This document shows, in pieces, positions 33,751 through 43,095 of a stretch of 46,974 nt of DNA. Below the pieces are notes generated by a model. The model saw only the letters and a list, made by a program, of their open reading frames with translations. It searched no databases and was not told the origin of the DNA. This DNA comes from Promethearchaeota archaeon Loki_b32 (lineage in GTDB: Archaea; Asgardarchaeota; Lokiarchaeia; Sigyniarchaeales; SOKP01), in contig NJBH01000031.1 of NCBI GenBank assembly GCA_005223125.1, positions 1-46,974 on the forward strand, written 5' to 3'. Numbering within the stretch: the stretch's first letter is position 1; each line of letters starts with the position of its first letter. Made by a program: the position numbers and the translations under genes.

Positions 33751-34621
33751 AAATCCTATTCCTAATGATAATAATAAATCGATTGATATTACTAAAATTC
33801 CTATTACAACAAATGGATTTAAGTGGTCTTTTACCTCCACTTTGCTATATTTATTATTACACGTCCTTTCAATCATCATGCCAACAGTAATGGTATTAAC
33901 TTTTTTTAACTCTGCGATGGATTCAAATTTATTTCATTGGAGGATATTATTGATCTTTATTGATGTATTAGCATGGTGGGGGTCTTATCTCCTCATTAGT
34001 TTACTTCTAGGTAAATTATTTTTGATTTTGCTTAAATTATTACATAAACCAATAGAGGGAATCTTTAAAATTGACCAAAAAAATGGAGACTATTCATATT
34101 TTTGTTTACGAGTATCTGTTAAAAAATTTATTTTCTGGATCTGGAATAATTTTTGTTTTCCATGGGTTAGTAACTGTGTTTTTAAAATGTGTGATATTAG
34201 AGCAGATTTCAAGAGTACCATGTTTGATGGTTGGAGTGATGTGGAATTTATAGAGTTTGGGAATAACATTATGATAGGACAAGGAGCTCAAATCTTTTCA
34301 AGCATTATAATAAGAATTGATAATGAAGATTATCTATTAATCAAAAAAGTAGTTATTGGTGATCATGTTGTTTTAGGTGCGAAATCTATCGTAACACCTG
34401 GCACTATTATAGGAAAAGGATCGACATTGGGAGCATGGACAGTTACCCACATTAATCAGATAATCGAACCAGATTGGATATTTATAGGAAACCCTGCTCG
34501 TAAATATCAACCTGCTCAAAAAATAATAGAGGAAAGTAAGAAACAAGCAATGAGAAGGTTAGTAGATACTGGAGAGAGAATAAAATTTGATATAACACAA
34601 TTTTCAAACGGTAAAAAATAA
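33734..34621 (+). CDS. Membrane-anchored hexapeptide-repeat transferase-like protein
   Basis: This 295-residue product is the shorter paralogue of the preceding gene. After a polar leader it has membrane helices (about 40-120), the shared FKSTMFDGWSDVEFIEFGNNIMIGQGA motif, and one left-handed beta-helix domain (VIGDHVVLGAKSIVTPGTIIGKGS). ATG 33734 is chosen since GGAGGTG lies just before it; 33701 is too far upstream. The two gene products may work together (inference). Confidence 0.75.
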   Translation: MTEKNENPIPNDNNKSIDITKIPITTNGFKWSFTSTLLYLLLHVLSIIMPTVMVLTFFNSAMDSNLFHWRILLIFIDVLAWWGSYLLISLLLGKLFLILLKLLHKPIEGIFKIDQKNGDYSYFCLRVSVKKFIFWIWNNFCFPWVSNCVFKMCDIRADFKSTMFDGWSDVEFIEFGNNIMIGQGAQIFSSIIIRIDNEDYLLIKKVVIGDHVVLGAKSIVTPGTIIGKGSTLGAWTVTHINQIIEPDWIFIGNPARKYQPAQKIIEESKKQAMRRLVDTGERIKFDITQFSNGKK

Positions 34622-34778
34622 AAAAAAAGCAAGTTAAAAAAACGTTAATATTTTTAATGGATTATTTATAACTTCTCTTTTAATTTGGAAATATATGAAG
34701 TAAAAAGTAAAGAGATATATATTAAGTTTTAAAATAATTAAATAATACGAGAATTACAATTTAAGAATATGATTTAAA

Positions 34779-35525
34779 ATGTATAAAGTAGTACTTTTAA
34801 GACATGGGGAAAGTACATGGAATAAGGAGAATAGATTCACAGGTTGGACTGATGTTGATCTTTCAGAAAAAGGAATACAGGAAGCTGAAGAAGCGGCAAA
34901 ATTATTGAAAGAAGGAGCATATACTTTTGATATCGCGTATACATCAGTCCTAAAGAGAGGGATTCGTACTTTATGGATCGTTTTAGATAAGATGGACTTA
35001 ATGTGGATTCCCGTTTATCGTTCTTGGCGATTAAATGAAAGGCATTATGGTGATTTACAGGGTTTTTTCAAAGCAAAGATAGCAGCTGAAGTAGGTGAAG
35101 AACAGGTATTAATCTGGAGACGAAGTTATGATATACCCCCACCTGCACTTAGAACAAGTGATCCACGGTATCCTGGAAATGAGAGAAAATATAAAGATTT
35201 AAACGCTGATGAAATTCCTTTAACTGAATGTTTGAAAGATACAGTCGCTAGAGTATTACCATATTGGCATGATACTATTACTCCCACTATAAAATCAGGA
35301 AAGAAAGTTTTGATTTCAGCACATGGTAATAGCTTAAGAGCACTTGTCAAATATCTTGATAATATGCCTGATGAAGAAGTAGTCATATTAAATATCCCTA
35401 CTGGCGTACCTCTTATTTATGAATTAGATGATGATCTAAAACCAATCAACCATTATTATCTTGGTGATACTGAAAAAATAGCACAAGCAATTGAAGCTGT
35501 TGCTGCTCAAGGTAAGGCAAAATAG
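34779..35525 (+). CDS. gpmA: 2,3-bisphosphoglycerate-dependent phosphoglycerate mutase
   Basis: The 248-residue product has [10 protein letters not shown] with the phosphorylated His9, [13 protein letters not shown] with the active-site stretch, and SAHGNSLRA with the second His. It interconverts 2- and 3-phosphoglycerate in glycolysis. This is the bacterial dPGM type and many archaea use the unrelated iPGM instead, so lateral origin is likely. Replacement of the common 'LQGLNK' by LQGFFK is a minor oddity. Confidence 0.92.
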   Translation: MYKVVLLRHGESTWNKENRFTGWTDVDLSEKGIQEAEEAAKLLKEGAYTFDIAYTSVLKRGIRTLWIVLDKMDLMWIPVYRSWRLNERHYGDLQGFFKAKIAAEVGEEQVLIWRRSYDIPPPALRTSDPRYPGNERKYKDLNADEIPLTECLKDTVARVLPYWHDTITPTIKSGKKVLISAHGNSLRALVKYLDNMPDEEVVILNIPTGVPLIYELDDDLKPINHYYLGDTEKIAQAIEAVAAQGKAK

Positions 35526-35550
35526 TTTTTATAAGAGAGATCAAACAAGC

Positions 35551-36057
35551 ATGAATTATATTTCAACAAGAAAAACAATTTGTAAAATTATCCTTTTTGT
35601 AACAATTATTACCCTTATGTTTAATCTGCCCAAATCTATAACTATAGTTAAAGCACAATCATACAATGATATCTCTGTGCATGATGCTTATAATATGATA
35701 AATAATAATACCTAATATCCAAATCTTATTATCTTAGATGTTAGAGATCGATCAGAAGATAATGTTAATCATATATGTGAAGCAATTTTAAAACCTCTCT
35801 CAGAGCTTGAATCGAAGCTTAACGAACTTAACTCTTATAACGATGCTGAAATAATTGTATATTTTTTGTTGGGGGGTAGAAGTGCTTTAGGAAGTCAGAT
35901 TCTTGTTGATAATGGTTTTACAAAAATTTATAACATGCTTGATGGTATTACGGAATGAATATCTGCTGGTTATGAAACATGTCCCGTTGTAAACCGTCAA
36001 TCAACAATAACATTTATATTTAATATATTTGTTATGGTATTTGGGGGAGCTAGCTAA
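35551..36057 (+). pseudogene. Secreted rhodanese-like gene, decayed
   Basis: A continuous frame encodes a signal peptide (IILFVTIITLMFNL), then a rhodanese domain: LIILDVRD, HICEAILKPLSELE, GGRSALGSQILVDNGF, NMLDGITE. TAA stands at 35713-35715 and TGA at 35956-35958, the latter where Trp is usual after GITE. The active-site Cys (expected as VYC..G.RS) is replaced in IVYFLLGGRS. All three facts say it is inactive. Confidence 0.75.
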
Positions 36058-36113
36058 ATAATTACCTTATACCTAAGGAAAAAGATAAAAAAAAAAAGTT
36101 AAACAATTTATTA

Positions 36114-36425
36114 TTACCATTGCATTCCTACTAGTGCTTTCATACTATCGGTTACTCCAACTAAATATTCCATATCAATTTTGAAACCTTCAATTTCATT
36201 GGTTAAAGGGAGGAAATATTTTTGTACTTCTAACCAAGCTTCTTCTCCTTTTCCTCTTTCAGTATATATTAGATGATATTGTTTACTACCTTTTAGACCA
36301 CCGGCAGTATTAAAAGCACGCCATTTTGTAACAAAAGGTATCTCTCTTGGTCTTTTTAGATATAATTTCCCAACATCCATCCCTTTTTGCAGAGGAAACC
36401 AAACCGTTAACATAAAAATTGCCAT
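36114..36425 (-). CDS. Small hypothetical protein
   Basis: 103 residues: MAIFMLTVWFPLQKGMDVGKLYLKRP at the start, then alternating strands and helices, ending GMQW. AAGGAGTG precedes the ATG by 11 bases. The shape fits a ferredoxin-like alpha/beta fold but no family is assured. Confidence 0.6.
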   Translation of the reverse strand: MAIFMLTVWFPLQKGMDVGKLYLKRPREIPFVTKWRAFNTAGGLKGSKQYHLIYTERGKGEEAWLEVQKYFLPLTNEIEGFKIDMEYLVGVTDSMKALVGMQW

Positions 36426-36587
36426 AATTAGATTGCACTCCTTTTATTTTTTCATTATTGGATTAAACGATAAATAGATATTTTTGTGGATTTTATTTAA
36501 GAATTTTCATTTTTGTATAATATTTTTTTAACAAAGAATAAAAACATTAAAGCAATTGTATTAAATTAGGACGAGAGGTTTTCTAAT

Positions 36588-37376
36588 ATGGTAAAAAAAT
36601 CTTTAATTGATAATCCAACAGTTTCGAACCAGATCTTTTTTCCTCGAAAAATACCCGAGCCAACTAATCTAGACTCAAATATTAGAGTATTGAAATTTGA
36701 TATTAGCAAAAAAATTGTTATCGGTGGTTTTTTTTATCTAAATGAAACTTATTTTCCAACTATTCTATTATTTCATGGAAATGGGGAAATTGCCGCCGAT
36801 TATCAATATTTCTTAGATTTTTTTTTTGATTGTGGAGTAAATTTGGCAGTAGCCGATTTCCGAGGGTATGGTTTTAGTACTGGAGAACCAGTCTATAGTG
36901 GTTTAATTTCAGATGCCTTACCAATTTACAATAAATTTTATGATTGGTTAATCTCGAATAACATGTATGATTCTTTATTTCTATTAGGGCGATCACTTGG
37001 AAGTGCTTGCGCAGCAGAAATTGGCGCATATAATCCAGATGGTTTACGAGGCATTATTTTTGAAAGTGGGTTTGCAAGTATGTACAATATGATGACAAGA
37101 TTATTCAGAGTTAGTGGACCCGGTATCACACCTGAAGGATTGAGCGAATATTCAAATGATACTAGAATTAGGCAATTTCAAAAACCAGTATTAATTATTC
37201 ATGGAACGCAAGATTGGATTATTCCATATAATGAGGGAGAATTAATATATGAATGTATTCCTGATGGAATTGAGAAAAAACTAGTTTTGATTGAAGGTGC
37301 AGGTCATAATGATATCTTCTCCTTTAGAGAGGAGTATACTAATCCTTTAAAAGAGTTTATTCAAAAAAATAAATAA
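36588..37376 (+). CDS. Alpha/beta hydrolase
   Basis: The 262-residue product has an HGNG oxyanion-type loop (63-66), FRGYGFS, the nucleophile elbow GRSLG with Ser136, Asp209 in HGTQDW and His240 in GAGHND, forming the usual triad. It resembles BAAT/serine aminopeptidase-like esterases. There is no signal peptide. It could be an esterase or thioesterase; the substrate is unknown. Confidence 0.87.
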   Translation: MVKKSLIDNPTVSNQIFFPRKIPEPTNLDSNIRVLKFDISKKIVIGGFFYLNETYFPTILLFHGNGEIAADYQYFLDFFFDCGVNLAVADFRGYGFSTGEPVYSGLISDALPIYNKFYDWLISNNMYDSLFLLGRSLGSACAAEIGAYNPDGLRGIIFESGFASMYNMMTRLFRVSGPGITPEGLSEYSNDTRIRQFQKPVLIIHGTQDWIIPYNEGELIYECIPDGIEKKLVLIEGAGHNDIFSFREEYTNPLKEFIQKNK

Positions 37377-37483
37377 TAAATTAAGCCGATTTTTCAGTCA
37401 AAAATTGGACTAAAGATCATTTTACTACTATCTTAATTTTTATTTAATTAGAAAATAAAATTCTGTTTTTCAGTGAATAATAA

Positions 37484-37792
37484 TTGTCTAATAAAATTTA
37501 TAATTTCTGTCCTTATTGTGGGAAGAGAATACCTAAATTTAATACGAATAAGACGTATTATTGCTGTTTTTGTGGTTTAAAACTAAAAAAAAGGAGTAAT
37601 AACACTTTAAAAAAGGTTCAATGTACAATTTGCCATAATTTTATTGATTCAAATAAGTATAAAACAATTAAGTGTTCTTTTTGTGGAAGCATGTATCATT
37701 CAACATGCGTATCATCTTGGCTCCACAAATATAATGCATGTCCTATGTGTCAAAATGTTTACATCTTTCCAAATAAGACAATACATATATAA
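37484..37792 (+). CDS. Small zinc-ribbon plus RING/PHD-like zinc-finger protein
   Basis: The 102-residue product has a zinc ribbon (C9-x2-C12 and C27-x2-C30), then a C4HC3 finger: C47-x2-C50, C64-x2-C67, H72-x2-C75, C86-x2-C89, with VSSWL and CPMC as in RING-H2 and related E3 ligases. Such fingers bind E2 enzymes in ubiquitin transfer, and Asgard archaea are known to encode ubiquitin-type systems. No E1, E2 or ubiquitin gene is in the window, so the role stays open. Start is TTG with GTGA upstream. Confidence 0.72.
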   Translation: MSNKIYNFCPYCGKRIPKFNTNKTYYCCFCGLKLKKRSNNTLKKVQCTICHNFIDSNKYKTIKCSFCGSMYHSTCVSSWLHKYNACPMCQNVYIFPNKTIHI

Positions 37793-37864
37793 AATAACAG
37801 TGAAACCCTTTGAATTGAAATAATAAAACTAGAATTTAGATTGATTTTTTCTATTTTATCTATC

Positions 37865-38086
37865 CTAATAATCCTTTAAAAATTCATTAACTAGTAATTG
37901 CTTATAATCTGAACTTCTTTCTCTAAAAGGTATATCTTCCTCTCCGGTATAAATATCTGATGGAGATTTCTCTTTAAATATAACCGGAAAAGGAATAATT
38001 AAATCAGAAAGATTTGAAAAATCTTCGTGAAAACTAATTTCATCAATAATTTCATAAATTTTCTTATTAAGTACCTCTAATCCCAT
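37865..38086 (-). CDS. Small tandem paralogue 1, unknown function
   Basis: 73 residues ending SDIYTGEEDIPFRERSSDYKQLLVNEFLKDY. Two neighbours (38186 and 38584) share the DIY ... DYK..L..EFL core. No family recognised. ATG start at 38086. Confidence 0.55.
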   Translation of the reverse strand: MGLEVLNKKIYEIIDEISFHEDFSNLSDLIIPFPVIFKEKSPSDIYTGEEDIPFRERSSDYKQLLVNEFLKDY

Positions 38087-38185
38087 TTTTCATCTCACAT
38101 TGAGTTCTCTTTAATTACTCAATAAAAATTTCTCTACTTAAATTGAAAGTCCCGACAAATTTAGTGATAAATCCTAAATTCTCCT

Positions 38186-38497
38186 TTATTCAGCAAGAAA
38201 TTCTTCTTTCAAAATACGTTTGTACTTCGAGTTAAAACTTTTAAGAGAATTATCTTCTATATTTGAATAAATATCAACTGGAAATTTTTCGTTATAAATA
38301 TTTAAGATTAAAACTATTAAACTTGAGATGTTATTAAAATAAACTTGCGAATTTTTACTATTAAATAAATCAGCTACAAGTTTAGACAGTAGAACAAATT
38401 TCTTCCTTTGGAGGTATTTTTTATTAAATGTTGTTTCTGATTTGAAAATATTTCTCAAAAAATCTTCAACTTCTCTTTCAATTGTAAGTGAATTCAC
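38186..38497 (-). CDS. Small tandem paralogue 2, unknown function
   Basis: 103 residues, a longer relative of its neighbours. Shared part is VDIYSNIEDNSLKSFNSKYKRILKEEFLAE. The N-terminal half is helical and charged. GTG start. Confidence 0.45.
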   Translation of the reverse strand: MNSLTIEREVEDFLRNIFKSETTFNKKYLQRKKFVLLSKLVADLFNSKNSQVYFNNISSLIVLILNIYNEKFPVDIYSNIEDNSLKSFNSKYKRILKEEFLAE

Positions 38498-38583
38498 AAT
38501 CCATCAAGATTTAATCTCTTTTATGGATTATTTTAAATTAAATATAAAAACAGATTGAATTTTTCAAATTAATATCGCGTTAG

Positions 38584-38796
38584 CTAGGTTAAAAACTCCT
38601 GAATGAGGATTTTTTTGTAATCTTGACGTCTTTCTTTAAAATTTATTTTTTCATGTCCACTATAGATATCTAAGGGTTTTTTAGAATCATCTTTTGCAGA
38701 AAAAGGAATTGAAAGGTGTGATATGTCAAGAAAAGGGGGATTTTCTGATAAGTTAAAAATCTCTTCCCAAATTTTATTATATTCATCAAGAACCAT
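38584..38796 (-). CDS. Small tandem paralogue 3, unknown function
   Basis: 70 residues; LDIYSGHEKINFKERRQDYKKILIQEFL closely matches paralogue 1 (YTGEEDIPFRERSSDYKQLL). The opening EYNKIWEEIFNLSENPPFLDISHLSIPF also aligns. No family recognised. Confidence 0.52.
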   Translation of the reverse strand: MVLDEYNKIWEEIFNLSENPPFLDISHLSIPFSAKDDSKKPLDIYSGHEKINFKERRQDYKKILIQEFLT

Positions 38797-39005
38797 TATT
38801 TATTCATCCAAATTTGTAGTTTTTAAACTTAACTCGTACTTTTTTTAATTATTTTATAAATTTCATATATTTAAACTCAAAGTAAACGAAAGATTTTTAT
38901 ATTAAAAGCTTCAAATTTCCGATTTTCCTACGAAAAAAAGGAAATAATCAATATACTGACATATATGGGTAAAAAAAAAAATGAAAGATTTTAAAAATTA
39001 AAGTT

Positions 39006-39848
39006 TTAATTGGTTTTTTTAATAAAGTATTTTTCAAAGAATTCAGCATTTTCTTGAAGTATTTTTTTTGAGCAGATCTTTTCATGCCCGGGAATATATG
39101 TATCAATGTCTTTTTCCATGTAATTAATTAAAGTGTCACAAAGTCGTTGAGGATTCACAGGATTTGGTGCGGGATCAGTTGTTGTTGCCCAATTAGGGTC
39201 AGTTTCTTCAAAAAGCAGATCTCCCATGAAAACCATTTTTTCTTTTTCAAAATAGGCAACCATATCTCCTGTTGTATGAGCGTCTCCAATTTAAATTATC
39301 TGAACTTTATTCTTTGTTCCCTCTATTATAATAGAATCATTTATAATAAAATCTGGAGGCCTCAGTTTGAAGTTTGGATCTAACATTTCATTATAAGTAT
39401 TGATATCATTATTCATTTCGAGAATCTTATCAGGATTAGACTCTTTTTTTATTTCTTCTTTTATTCTTTTTAATTCTTGAGTGGCAATTCCTCTGAAGCG
39501 TTTAATCGTGTCCTCTAGATTTTTATGATATACTGATAATGTTTCAGAGCTACTAATTATTGGTATTTCTATTGGAAACTTGCGATTACCATATAAATGA
39601 TCCATATGATAATGGCTATTTATTAGGAAGGAAGGATCCTTCTTAGTAAACTTTTTAGAAGCTCTAATTAAGTCATCAGTTGAGTATGGATCCATCATTG
39701 TATCAAAGATGACTAAATAATTACCAAGATCAAAAAACCCAGCGTTTGAAGATGGTAATTTTTCTGCTGTTATAGCAGCGTAAATTCCTGTATTGAGTTC
39801 ATATAGGTCAAAATAAATTGACTCGAAATCTAATTTCTTAACCTCCAT
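39006..39848 (-). pseudogene. Metallo-beta-lactamase-fold hydrolase interrupted by one TAA
   Basis: One frame codes the whole MBL fold but is cut by TAA at 39291-39293. Before it lie SHYHMDH (HxHxDH, zinc site) and the usual N-terminal strands; after it lie GDAHTTGD (third His), MGDLLFEE and YIPGHEK (last His). All metal ligands are intact, so the stop may be recent or the frame read through. Without it the two parts of about 185 and 86 residues would not fold. ATG 39848 follows AAGGTG. Confidence 0.8.
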
Positions 39849-39920
39849 ATTTTTCACCTTATTTTGTTTTAATTTTTATTATATATGAAAAAAAAATCTT
39901 GTATAGTCAATTAAAAGAAT

Positions 39921-40229
39921 TTAATCAGAAATTCTCTCTAATTTAAAACATACAGGTCTTACTCCGTCACTACATGTATCATACGCCGTACCTTCTTCTG
40001 CCCAATGTTTAAAATCACCACCGAATCGTAATACATTTATGGTACGAGTTAAATCTGTCCATGCCCACCAACAGAACCCTTCTGGCATTTCTCTATTTTC
40101 ACTAATCCATTCTTGCCCATCTTCAAATGAACATTTCTCTACTACTTTGCCAGTAGGTGTTTTATATTCATGTCCAAACACATCTTCAGGACTAAACCGC
40201 TTTATAACTGTTATTTTTATTTTTGGCAT
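39921..40229 (-). CDS. TIGR04076-family protein
   Basis: 102 residues matching TIGR04076: IKITVIKRF, FEDGQEWI, MPEGFCWWAWTDLTRTINVLRFGGDF, then YDTCSDGVRPVCFKLERI. Its function is unknown; two conserved Cys near the C-terminus and one in the GFC motif suggest a cofactor or thiol role. Confidence 0.85.
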   Translation of the reverse strand: MPKIKITVIKRFSPEDVFGHEYKTPTGKVVEKCSFEDGQEWISENREMPEGFCWWAWTDLTRTINVLRFGGDFKHWAEEGTAYDTCSDGVRPVCFKLERISD

Positions 40230-40430
40230 TTTCTTCTATACACATCTATTGTATTTTTTTTTAGATTTCATAAATTATAGTTGTTTTCTCTTAACTAAAT
40301 TTAATTATATATTTAGAGTATTTAAGATAATGAAATTTAATAATTTATAGTTTAGACTATTGAAGTTCAACAGAACTTAGAATAAGATGTGAACTTGACG
40401 TCAATCATAACTCTGTATATTTATTATTAA

Positions 40431-41798
40431 ATGAAAAAAGAAAAATATATAAAAAAAATAAACTACTTTTCTATCCTTAACTTATTATTAATTTACCTAC
40501 AAAATGTGAAAAAATTGATGAATAAAACAAAATCTAATTTCTCATTTACTGAGATTCAAAAGAAAATTGGTTCGAAATCTCTAATCGCTCTTATTATTAT
40601 CAACATATTGATGAATTTATTTTTTATACAGGGTCTGAGAGGATTTTTTCCAGCTTTACGTATCGCATTATTTCATGTTGTATTTGGAGAAGAGGTTCTG
40701 GTGAATCTCATTTCCTTATTAGCTTTAATTTTCTTATTTTTGCCAGGTTTGACTAATACAATCTGTAAGAAGATTGATAAAGGGCGTGTAATGATCTCAT
40801 CTATTTATATCATTGTTATCGTGAGACTTCTATGGGCTTTTCATTTACCATTTAATTTAGAAATAATCTATTCAGGAATAATAATAGCGTGTTATGGTTT
40901 TTACATGAGCACATTCCTTACAGTATGGATAGAAGAAAGTGATGATATTGAAGTAAATCATAAAATGGTAATCATTATATTTTCCTTTTTTAGCGCCTTC
41001 CTTATTGACTATTTAATAAGAACAATTGGTTTTTCTCAAGATATTTCGCTAATAACACCAGGTTTAATCGCAGATTGGCGTCTAACGCAGTATTTTTGGT
41101 TATTTATTCAAATACCTTTAAGCATTTTATGTATATATTTCACAAAAATACATTTCCCGAGATTTTCAATAAGAAATAATAAATCTCCTCAAGAAGAGAG
41201 TACGGGCAATAATCTTAGAACATTAAATTCTCTAATTTTTGCAGGGATTGGGATGTTTTTATTCCTCCTATTTAATCTTTTTCTCTATCCAAGTGGAATT
41301 GGGCAATTTACTGACACTAATTATTCATTCAATAATATTTTGAACATAGTTTCTGTAATGATTGCAATTTATATACTGGTTTATGTAAAAATTGAAATAA
41401 TTTCAAATAAATTGATTATCGGAATCTTAAATGGCTTTATGATTTTATCGCTGTGTTTATTCTTTACGATTGGGAAAGAGTTAACGTATATTGCTAGTAT
41501 TTTCATTTCAATTTCACTCATAGTCATGTATTTAAACTGTTATTTGTTATTCATCCGGTTATCAAAAATAAGTTTCAAATGGGAGAAAGTAAAAACAGTT
41601 TCTAACGGTTTAACTATAGGGTTAGCGTTTTTGATATTATTTACCTTTTTACACGCTTTTACAACAGAGTGGGCAGCTATAATTACCGCGATGAAAGGTT
41701 TAGGGCCCTTGATAATGATTTTAGCAGGAATTATTTTTTCTATTTCAACTATCTATGCAATTAGTATTAAATCAAATGAGGAGGTTTTAGAAAGATGA
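40431..41798 (+). CDS. Multi-helix membrane protein (about 12 helices)
   Basis: The 455-residue protein has about 12 hydrophobic segments and few polar motifs, resembling MFS-like or glycosyltransferase-type integral proteins but not assigned. Start may be the ATG at 40431 or at 40518. It overlaps the following phosphatase gene by four bases (ATGA), so both are probably co-translated. Confidence 0.65.
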   Translation: MKKEKYIKKINYFSILNLLLIYLQNVKKLMNKTKSNFSFTEIQKKIGSKSLIALIIINILMNLFFIQGLRGFFPALRIALFHVVFGEEVLVNLISLLALIFLFLPGLTNTICKKIDKGRVMISSIYIIVIVRLLWAFHLPFNLEIIYSGIIIACYGFYMSTFLTVWIEESDDIEVNHKMVIIIFSFFSAFLIDYLIRTIGFSQDISLITPGLIADWRLTQYFWLFIQIPLSILCIYFTKIHFPRFSIRNNKSPQEESTGNNLRTLNSLIFAGIGMFLFLLFNLFLYPSGIGQFTDTNYSFNNILNIVSVMIAIYILVYVKIEIISNKLIIGILNGFMILSLCLFFTIGKELTYIASIFISISLIVMYLNCYLLFIRLSKISFKWEKVKTVSNGLTIGLAFLILFTFLHAFTTEWAAIITAMKGLGPLIMILAGIIFSISTIYAISIKSNEEVLER

Positions 41799-42646
41799 AT
41801 AAAAAACGTAGAATCATTTTCGTAAGTTTATTTTGTACGCCACTTATTATCTCTTTTGTGATGTTTGGTATCAGTGAGCTTCCTATAGAAAGCCCCTCTC
41901 CAAAAAATGAATTCAAGTTCATGACCTATAATATTCATTTTGGTGTTGGGATGGATGATTTATTGAACTTAGAGAGATTAGCACAGAATATTCTAAGTGA
42001 AGATATCGATCCAGATATAATAGGCCTCCAAGAAGTAGAAAATGGAAGAATGACTTCCCAAGGAGTAGATATGGCATTCTGGTTGGCAAAAAGACTTAAT
42101 ATGTATTATTTTTATTTTCCTGCAATAAATGAACATGCATACGGATTAGCACTTCTAAGTAAATATCCAATAATATCGGCAAGAGGATATCAGATTCCCA
42201 GTATTTCTTTAGAGAGGGTCTTAATTCATGGTGTTGTTAGATTAAGTGAAACACTTGAGATAGATGTATTTGTAACCCACTTAGGGCTTATAGATTGGGA
42301 TGAAAATATGGCAGCTCAAGTTAATTTTGTTCTTCAAAAAACAAATGAGGTTAATGAAACTTCCAAAAAGATTCTCATGGGAGATTTTAATTTAGAATAT
42401 GACTCTTCTCAAATTGCTCCAGTATATACATACTTTGATGATACATTAGGTGGAGTTCCAAGACCAATGACATTTCCAAGTATAAATCTATTTGATGAAT
42501 CAACGAGTAGTATTGATTACATATTTGCAGCGGGATATAATACCATAGTTGATGGGCATGTAATCACAGATTTTTTACCAGGTAATAGTCCCTCTGAATT
42601 CGGTTCTGATCACTTGCCTGTGGTATCAACTTTAACCTTCTCCTAA
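41795..42646 (+). CDS. Membrane-anchored endonuclease/exonuclease/phosphatase (EEP) family protein
   Basis: The 283-residue product has an N-terminal signal anchor and the EEP motifs: TYNIHFG (Asn46), IGLQEVENG (Glu80), THLGL, MGDFNLEYD (Asp197, Asn199), SSIDYIF and GSDHLPV. This fold hydrolyses phosphoesters in nucleases, lipid phosphatases and sphingomyelinases. Outside placement and coupling to a multi-helix protein suggest a lipid or glycolipid substrate (inference). Confidence 0.85.
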   Translation: MNKKRRIIFVSLFCTPLIISFVMFGISELPIESPSPKNEFKFMTYNIHFGVGMDDLLNLERLAQNILSEDIDPDIIGLQEVENGRMTSQGVDMAFWLAKRLNMYYFYFPAINEHAYGLALLSKYPIISARGYQIPSISLERVLIHGVVRLSETLEIDVFVTHLGLIDWDENMAAQVNFVLQKTNEVNETSKKILMGDFNLEYDSSQIAPVYTYFDDTLGGVPRPMTFPSINLFDESTSSIDYIFAAGYNTIVDGHVITDFLPGNSPSEFGSDHLPVVSTLTFS

Positions 42647-43095
42647 AATTAAATAAAATATTTTTTTCTTTTTTATTACTCAATTTTATCCAATTATAAA
42701 ATTTTAAAGAAAAAATAGTATCTGTACTTGATTAACACCTCATTACTTTTATGGTGAAATCATATTAATTAAAAAGTAGTATTCTTTACAAATTCTTGCT
42801 TGAAAAACTCAATGAAGAAACTAAATAAATTATAAACAAATATAATATATCATATATGAAAACAATATTACGGATGGAAAGGAAGAGCTTTAATTATATC
42901 ATTAAGAATCTTAAAAACCAAATTTTAAAATGTTTAGAAAATAATTTGCTCTTTAAATAATTCCAATTGTTTTTTTTATGAATTCATTTCATGGATTTTC
43001 TTTTTTATAAGATCAACAAATAGGGAAAAGTTTATACCTAAATACTTAAAAAGAGTTATTCTTAAGATAACCTAATATCTGCGAACTAAAATGAT
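42647..43095. other. Gene-free AT-rich interval
   Basis: No coding-like frame, RNA gene or clear repeat was seen. Only a TATA-like AGTTTATACCTAAATA about 60 bases before the glycosyltransferase gene (near 43028-43045) stands out. Confidence 0.6.

Noticed and set aside
35551-39857. TAA or TGA reassigned to an amino acid
   Set aside because: TAA and TGA end many intact genes here at the expected place (for example hdrB, gpmA region and the MNT gene), and the interrupted genes have other defects or stand alone.
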